This document shows, in pieces, positions 56,714 to 64,000 of a stretch of 64,000 bases of DNA. This DNA comes from Suillus spraguei (taxonomy: Eukaryota > Basidiomycota > Agaricomycetes > Boletales > Suillaceae): NCBI GenBank assembly GCA_016800925.1, contig JABCPU010000150.1:1-64000 (forward strand), written 5' to 3'. The first letter of the stretch is position 1; each line of letters starts with the position of its first letter. The translations under genes were made by a program, and so were the position numbers. Under the pieces are notes generated by a model that worked only from the letters and a program-made list of their open reading frames with translations, was not told where the DNA came from and ran no database searches.

Positions 56714-57816
56714 TGTAGAGTATCGCGACGCGTGATAGGGGTGTAGGTATTGAAAACGAAGCAAATGGTTCAGTAAAAGTAGAGGGTGTTGGTAAACCTG
56801 GAAAGCTCGTTCAGCCACTCAAATACGTTTCCTCGCAGGCCTTGCTTTGGCGGGAATGTGGGTGAAAGAATCCTTTGGGGCTTTGTCCACGGCGACTGGC
56901 CGCTTTGTCCACCCTTTATCTTCGCTGCGCATGAGCTACCATTTCAGGACAGTTGTCCCCAGGGGCGGTCACATGCTGGTTCTCTGACTCAGCTAGTTGG
57001 GCGCACCTGGCGTGGTCACAGCCTAAGCGCTGATAGGCGCGAAATTTGCTAGCGAGGTGACTCAGTGGTTTGTAGCAGACTGGCGTGGGAACCATGAGTG
57101 CTTGAGCATGAAGTGGCGTCCAACCAGAATCACCGCCACGTGGACAACTTCAAGTCTTTCGGAGTCTATTGAATGGCTGAGGGAAGTTTCATCAGCTTTA
57201 CTTCGTTGTCATGATCATGTGGACTAATGTTCTACCATTTCAGAGACTCGAGTGGATTCCTCAAGCAGATTCTGCAACCAAGTTCAAACACGCGTACGGC
57301 CTTCGAACCATTAACACGTCATGAGACAGGTTACATGTCGGTGCGTTGCTGACCGCAAGACTGACTGCTGATGTTTGAGCCTGGTGGCTAGCTAAGGAAT
57401 ATCTGCTGTTACAATAGAAGTAAAAATGCCAAAGAACTTTCAAAGGATCCGAAACTCAGTGGTCACCGATCATTAGCTCTTTGGCACTCTGAAGTTTGAG
57501 CGACTTGTCGTTTAAACTCAAGCGCAGAATGTTATCACGTTCACCACCTCATCGCGGAGTCAGAAAACACATTGATCGATGAGTTGTGGTCATTTACACA
57601 CCCACAACGTCCACAGTTGAAACCGTTAAAGGCCGTACTTCCATACAAGCGCGATGTTCCAAAGCCAAGATCTGAACACAGCGCCTCAAGACACTTTGTC
57701 CACGCCCAACCACCTGCAAGAAATATGTTCTCCAAGTTACTATACCGTCATATCTCCTTCTTCCCGCAAACACCTGCTGGATTCAGGATGTTGAACCCCC
57801 CGAAAAAGCCTTACTT
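56714..57816. other. Intergenic
   Basis: No supported gene. The plus frame 57572-57841 shows no domain. Its end overlaps the beginning of the pseudogene that follows. Confidence 0.4.
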
Positions 57817-58912
57817 TTGTCCCTCCATTTTTTTCGCGTAATCCTCTACCGTGCGTCTCCTCCCCTTCGAGTAGCCCTGCCTCAGCTAACATTTCTCGTG
57901 TCAGTCGTCTACCCAAGAATGCTGCCTCAAAGCTCTTCAATAAGAGCGTTTATACCAAGGCAAACTCTGGCACAAACGCTTCACTTACCATCTGACAGTC
58001 ACTCACCCTGGACTCCTTCGCAAAGGCCCTCGGTTCTGCAAGCCAGCGAAACTCAGGCGCAAAAAAGCGACAGTAGCTCTCGATGACCTCACAAATGTCG
58101 CCCTCAAGACTATGCTGATCAGCTGCGCAAGCACACACTTGGAGATGCTAGAGAGATCGTCGCACGGGCTGTAGCGTTGGGTCCGCAACGTGAGTGAGTT
58201 GGAGCACGCAGAGCGCGACCGCCGAGCTGCTCTCCGATTAGAGGAGGACGCACGGAGGATGAGAGAAGAGGAGGAATTTCGCCGTTTGGAGGAGGAACGT
58301 CAGCGGTGACAGGAGGAGAAGCGTAAACAGGAGAAATCAGGCGCAGACTTGAAGAATCTAGGCGCCGCGCAGAGGAACGGGCAGGTCTTCAGGAGCAGCG
58401 TGATTTCCAGGCCAAACGAGAGGCTTCGCGTAAAGCCCAGGAGGAAGCTGAATGTCGGGCCCGTGAGCAAGCAGGGCAGCGCCTTTGTGAAGAAGCTCAA
58501 CGGCAAGAGAGGCAGCACCAAGAAGAATTTCGTCGCAACAAAGTTCAAGGGGATCTAATCGCCTTTTTCTAGCTCTACGACGCAAAGTGGCAAGAGCTCA
58601 AACTGAGCAAGAAGTTTGCTCTGCGAGATGCCGTGGCCCACCTTTCAGCAAGGTTGCGCATCCCCAAATGATATTTCCCGCGGCAACATGGAGGAATTCA
58701 TTTTCCACCTCCTCCGCCCAGGGATGGAGACCAAGTCGCAGATGGACCGACTGAAGGCAGAGATACTTCGATTCCATCCCAATAAGTTTAACTCGCACAT
58801 CGTGCGGAAGTTGCGGGAGTGTGATAGAGAAAAGGCGATCGAAATTGCGGAAGCGTTGGCTAGAGTGCTGACAGACATGATGGTTGAAGAGATTGAGAAA
58901 GAGACAGGTTAA
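57817..58912 (+). pseudogene. Decayed relative of the 21-24 kb coiled-coil/NFKBIL1-like gene
   Basis: A Ser/Pro-rich start (PRQTLAQTLHLPSDSHSPWT) is followed after an in-frame TGA by DYADQLRKHTLGDAREIVAR, then EHAERDRRAALRLEEDARRM and EEEEFRRLEEERQR to TGA 58307-58309. A shifted frame continues the coiled coil (RLEESRRRAEERAGLQEQRD) to TAG 58570-58572 and LYDAKWQELK. The first frame returns for the C-terminal domain: LLCEMPWPTFQQG, MDRLKAEILRFHPNKFNSHI, VRKLRECDREKAIEI and ALARVLTDMM. This tail aligns with LNWDDFPWPVF, IRRWHPDRFE and VVRVLNDLLR of the intact gene, with HPD replaced by HPN. Overall order (Ser/Pro, coiled coil, tail) is conserved but much shortened. Two or more stops and two frame changes indicate a pseudogene. 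Confidence 0.75.
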
Positions 58913-59797
58913 TACGTCAATATACTTATACTGGTGGTTAGAAATTCTATGCGGCGTAGTCAGAATATGTCTAATATGCAATCATATGGCTACGAAACCG
59001 TATTTAACTTTGCAGGTGACAAGCAAGTCCTCACGGTAGCACAAGTCTCTAAATTACAAGACATGATGAGGCTGACAAAGTTTCGCCAGCTCAAGTGCCC
59101 GTTTTAGACTGTAGTGAGGGTAGGAAGCTTCAGACCTCGAGGCTCGTGGCTTTAGCACATCAACCCACTTACCAAGGGACCAGAGACGGCCATTTCCTAG
59201 CCAAACAGAAATTTGGTATCTCCGTGCAGAGGCGATGCTGGACTTCAGCATCAGCAGTTTCAGACGCCACCGCCGTAACGCAACGTTAATGTCATCATTA
59301 GAAATGTAGTATACATAGTCTACGTGTGGCCCAGAGTTTCGCCAACCTGGAAAAACAACCAGCCTCATACACTATCCAGGCTGCGTATGCTACTGAGAAT
59401 TGATCTTGATGAAAAACAGTAGCTAGCAAAACACCGGGAAATATTAGAAAGAGCCATACAAAGTAAACTGAAAAACAAGTTTACCTGCGAGGGGAAAGGT
59501 TAGAAAGATCCGGATAAGCTCAAACTAACAACAGGTTAATTCGGAGAGTCGTTGAAAGTTTGATAGAAGTAATATGAACTGAATTAAACTGATATTGGAC
59601 AGGGACTGTCGGGCAGGACCATCCTCACACCTGGCTTCTCTCAACGTTCTGCAAAACCCACTCCAACCACACCTTACAATACAGAAACCGTCATAGATCA
59701 AAGCATTGATCATATATGACATACAAGTACGTAACTATACCATTCCTTCAAAAAGACCTAAACGTTTAGTATGTTAATGATACCAAACGCAGTCCAG
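58913..59797. other. Intergenic; start of the right duplication arm near 59580
   Basis: A minus frame of 104 codons (59368-59054, ending KRALELAKLCQPHHVL) has no recognised family, and I do not call it. From about 59580 the sequence matches the 3' flank of oxidase copy 4 (TTCTGCAAAACCCAC and AGACCTAAACG blocks). Confidence 0.4.
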
Positions 59798-61794
59798 TTA
59801 GAATTTCCATCCTCCCGCGAGACCCATCACGTTATTTGGATCCACATCACCCTTAATAGATTGTAGCGTACTCAAAGCATCACCATACATAGCCTCCAAA
59901 GACGTGTCAGGAGGCACACAATTGGGGTATAGTAGTGCACTCGAAAAGTCCTGACCAGCCGCTGCAATAAATTGATTCATGTATGCAGCGCTTTCTGCAC
60001 CAAGCTGCATTATTGCATCATCATTGCTCGCATCCGTCCACCCATATAGGATCTCAATAAATGAGTTCCCCTGTCCTGAATCACGTACAGAAGGGAACGC
60101 AGACGGGGTCTCGGAGTGATCGTAGATTGATGGCAGAAGAGGGATGACGTCGTATGAGATGAAAGCTCCGCTCAAGTCCCACACTGCCGCGCCATAAGAC
60201 TGAATGCTTTAGTGAGTGGTGCCCTGATCAGGTGAAGAGTGCGACTCACCAGCGTTTGGTTCTCAATCATCTCCAGTATAGGCACCGTGAATTGCGCAAG
60301 AGGTACCCAGTACCACGCAAACCTGTCGCCAACTGAGTCAGTCAAACCAATTGCTGAACACCATATGTTGTACCTCAGGTCCTGTATCGGAAGTAAAAGC
60401 GAAAGAATGCTCAAATAAGTCCTCGTGGAGATGTCCTGCACAGATGATGGGATTGCCAAAAGTTCGTCGAAAATGCCATCCGGTGGAGTCGGTGCATTAT
60501 AAAACAGAAGAGTCGCCATCACTGGCTATTGGGACATCAGTTGCTCGGATATGGTCCTCACAGTCAATCGTAACGCACCGCTCCAACCACGTAGTCAGTT
60601 GTACTGAACAGGCAGGCTTTGGGATCGGTGACAGTCGACACAAAATTAGCTGTAGCATTATTGAATGCACCCCATTGATCCTCCGGAAATGTGATCATCC
60701 CGCCCTGTAATCAATTACCATTAGGATTGTACCAATACAGGAATAGGGTGCGTACCCAGACTTGAGACTGGGGAAACGTATTCAGAGTCACTGTGGTAGC
60801 AATTCCCTGCAACATATCAGTATGTGCACGGACATCCGTGAAGCAACACCATCACGCACAAAATTATTGAATCCTCCCTGAAGAAATTCACCGAAAATGA
60901 GATGCCAACTACCTGCGTGTCAAGACACTTACCCGAAGGCCATAGAATAGATCTGGATTTGAAGAGCTTGTGATATTTGCGACTGTGCCATTAGGCATGA
61001 CAAGCTCAAACGATACGACATTGTCAACCGCCAAACCATACTCATTGCTGAGACATGAATATCCTAATCGGAAAACAAAACGTTCAATTATTGATGTTTT
61101 TCCACGAGCAGGTGACCTACCTCCTCCAAGGACGACACCGCCGACACCAACATTAGTATCCTTCCCTCCTACAACGACCGTGTCGTAATCTGCAAGTGTG
61201 GAGTAGACATCTTCCCAAACCAACCCCATGCCAATAGTCGCTGTCTGGGCACTCTCGTCGTATACGACTTCTGAAAATTGAGTCATAGCAATTTGGACTC
61301 CAGGGGTCGACGAGAACCCTGGATTCGCTGAATGGCCACCGCCTTTGACCTTTAACACATCCGCTGTGTGTGACGATCAAAATGCAAACTAAATAGCTGG
61401 TGGACTCACTGCAAATGGGGTTTGGTTCTCGCCCAATATTTTGAGCTAGTCTTCGTTAGCAAGCAGAGTTGAACTTTGCATTGTAATAAACTTACAGCGA
61501 TTCCGACATCCTGGGCGTTCGCGGGCTCAAATGAACATGTAGAAGTTTCAGTATTGGTAAGAGCCCAATTGTCGTTATCGTCGTTGTATTCGTTCCCTAT
61601 GAATTGCTTAGTCCCTCTTGCGGTAACGAGGGTTGAATGCACTCACCGCTGTAATACACGTTGGACGCAGAGGAGACATTAGCAGCGATCGCCTGGCATG
61701 TCGCAGTATAGTCAGCTCTCCGCAGCCCTGTAGACACGGAGAGGCCAATGAGGCCTGAAATAACTGCCAAAGACAGGGTAGGAAAGAATGCCAT
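59798..61794 (-). CDS. FAD-linked oxidase copy 5, intact
   Basis: It has the same exon plan as copy 1, with every exon I read staying open. Signal peptide: LSLAVISGLIGLSVSTGL. FAD region: VKGGGHSANPGFSSTPGV, GMGLVWEDVYSTLADYDTVV, VGVGGVVLGGG and NEYGLAVDNVVSFELVMPNG. Later exons give GIATTVTLNTFPQSQVW, PIQDLR, FAWYWVPLAQFTVPILEMIE, and the last exon SYGAAVWDLSGAFISYD to DPNNVMGLAGGWKF. The C-terminal exon differs from copy 4 at many positions (for example AGQDFSSALLYPN), so the two are not a very recent duplicate. Unlike copy 4, the ISYD junction keeps the frame. Confidence 0.88.
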
Positions 61795-64000
61795 TAGCTT
61801 TGATGAGAGAATAAGACATCAAACGGTTTTCAACATGACTCTTTAAATCAGAAGGTCGAAAGGTATGAGAAGGCCACCGCCAAATATACTACATGTCGTT
61901 CCCTAACCTCGATTGAGAACAACCAAGGCTCTGTATTGAGTGTCTATTTGGATCACCGAGTCCGTGAAGGGAATCCAAGGTATTACTGTGCTATCTTATC
62001 AATAGAGGGTGGCCGGAGGGAACGGTAGAATGATGCGAGCATGCCTCAACATCAGGGCATTCGTGATTTAGAATATGCCAAAGGACACTGGGTATAGACT
62101 AGATTAGTGTTGTCACTAACCCGTTAAAAGAATCAAAATTTAAATAGATCAGCAATTTTTGGAGGGTTGGCAACGTTAATGTACCAGTAGTCATTTGAGT
62201 TAATCAGAACTTGACAGCATGAGCCTGAGGCGTGATGGCCAAAGGACGCGGAGAGGGTGATCATTGTCGCTGGTAGTCTCTTCCCGACTCGGAGTTCTCC
62301 CAGAGCGCCTGATAACGTGTTGTAGGCTCCGTATTTGATGCGATCAAATTGTCACATCCCTCCAGTGTGTCCTGTGGCTCTGAGTCTTGTGATCGCTAGA
62401 CTTTGAATCATTTTCGTTGATCACTCCAGTTCTCCGAGCTCTCCGCGCCATTCTCTCGGGACCATATTGCCTCTCCAATCTGCTTCGATGTGGGGGAGCT
62501 CTGGCTATGGGATCATTTTTATCAGTGAATAAAGTGCACTGGCAAGCATGCTGTGTTGTGTGAAAGTGAAGGATCTCGCAGATGCTCAGCACTAGCCCAG
62601 ATCAGGCATGGTGCCGCATTGAAAGTGGTCACCGAGGATCAGCTGTTGATAGATTACATGAAGAGGCATGCAAAACTAGAGTTCGGCACACCTGTACCGC
62701 GTCGCTTAGTCACAACTTGGGACAAAAACTTTGCAACTTATCGGATAAGTTTAACCTTTCATCAAGCTACTTTTTAACTTAGAGCAAAAAATACATAGAG
62801 ATTGTTTTACTCTGGCACAGTTTGTGCAGGCACGAGAATCCCATGCATTCCGAGGCAACAGCCGTGACCAGCTCTAATTACCATATTTAGCAATTCCGGC
62901 CAAATGAATATAATGAATGAAAACTAGTATGTAGACGATTTGCATAAGTCAGTAAGATAAAGCACATTAAAACAATCAAGCACCGAGTGTAGAGAGAACC
63001 GTCGGAACAGTCCTTCTTTGAAAGACGAGATGAGCCGGACCTGCCTTCGCCCAATGACATCCGGTCATCAATTTCGGGTTGATTTCTTACATAAGTGAAG
63101 CGTTCATTTCGCGGCACTTTTAAATTAAAAATGCACTTACATAAACTGCTACTCAACAGCAAATAAATTGTTATGGAGTAGAGTTACGTATAGGCCTGCT
63201 CTCCTCGTGTAGTAAACCGACGCGGTTCACGGCGTGCTACATGCTTCTTAAATTTTCACCATTTTCGCTGGTTCAAAGCTAACGGTTTTTGATACACTCA
63301 GCTGATGGACTCAGGGAACGTAACATGATGATTGAAAGGGGTAGTACAAATTGAGTTTCCGGCTAGCTTGAAGGTTTTGGTATTGTGTCACCGTTACTCG
63401 GGCTGCACTATGCCAAACGGGAAGCAACTTGGGATTCAACTGCAAGAATATTAGAATTTTCCGTGTGTATGAATCAGCTGCCTCTCCGCCACTCGCAATA
63501 TGCCCCATTATCAGGCACGATCATTGTGCATCAATAGTAAATGCTGTTAGGCGTTTGGCTCGTGGCGCATGAGGCAGTACAGCTGCTGCTGCACAAGTTC
63601 TAGTTTGAGCCCTATACAATTGACATGTCACTCGTTACGATGATCCGAGGAGCGAATAATCCTGCTAGTAATTTATAGAGCTTTCCTTCAATCATACGAG
63701 CATGATGTGAAAGGTGTGGGCGCCGCCTGACGTGTTGGATAGTTTGTAAAACGCAGCCAAGGCACGACTACGATTAGCACCATGTAGTATGCTCCGAGCG
63801 GGGATGTAAAACATAAGATCAGGCACATGTAATATCAAAGGGGATCGCGATTTGCTGTTAACTTGGGTTTCGATTAGCATCGATACACTTGAAAGTTGAA
63901 CGTTGAGGAATACCACGGAAGTGGATGAATGCACACTCAAGGGTTATGGCGTCCAAGTTAGCTCTGATAATTATAATTAAGTTCAAAAGGTGTGGTATCA
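61795..64000. other. Duplicated non-coding DNA upstream of copy 5
   Basis: Counterpart of 53449-55600, with several conserved blocks separated by unrelated stretches (about 62530-63260 is not matched on the left). Short frames only; no gene or RNA that I can support. Confidence 0.45.

Larger units (their letters stand above)
59580..64000. repeat. Segmental duplication, right copy (runs off the window)
   Basis: Counterpart of 51250-55600, containing oxidase copy 5. Similarity is visible in gene, 3' flank and upstream DNA, and the last shared block (GATGAATGCACACTCAAGGG-like) is at about 63925. The end of the duplication may lie beyond this window. Confidence 0.8.

Overview
This is nuclear DNA from a filamentous fungus, most likely an Agaricomycete basidiomycete. 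Genes are split by many 45-60 nt introns, and several products are types I associate with basidiomycetes: a DUF6533-type membrane protein, a WW-WD40 protein, and a coiled-coil protein with an NFKBIL1-like tail. Several proteins remind me of Rhizoctonia/Ceratobasidium, but the window alone cannot prove the genus. For five genes I built splice models by hand (MATE, snurportin, glycosyltransferase, Ser/Pro-rich protein, FAD oxidase copy 1). Each gives a CDS divisible by three with no internal stop.

Left part, 0-30.7 kb. This is a mostly single-copy housekeeping landscape. In order it holds: the tail of a gene cut by the window edge; a 14-exon MATE transporter (+); snurportin-1 (-) convergent with it; unidentified exons (-); an O-fucosyltransferase-like type II membrane protein (+); a Ser/Pro-rich unknown protein (-); a 7 kb gene-poor stretch (14-21 kb); a 1055-residue coiled-coil protein (-); a lysine- and acid-rich protein whose frame is broken three times by single-base losses (+); and peroxin-13 (-).

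Right part, 31-64 kb. This region has been remodelled by duplication. It carries five copies, all on the minus strand, of a secreted FAD-linked (berberine-bridge-like) oxidase. Three look intact (33.3, 47.5 and 59.8 kb), one has a frameshift (51.5 kb) and one is an internal-deletion relic (39.2 kb). The last two full copies lie in a segmental duplication of at least 4.3 kb (51.25-55.6 kb against 59.6-64.0 kb). Between the copies sit a DUF6533 membrane-protein gene, a malate dehydrogenase pseudogene, a WW-WD40 gene with an inverted partial copy of its tail, a short unknown nuclear-looking protein, and a decayed relative of the 21-24 kb coiled-coil gene.

I see no rRNA, convincing tRNA, CRISPR or intact transposon. 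Mobile-element traces are limited to short inverted repeats and a palindrome-rich block near 50.4-51.2 kb. The most interesting item is the FAD-oxidase array, which shows intact, signal-peptide-shortened, frameshifted and deleted members side by side.
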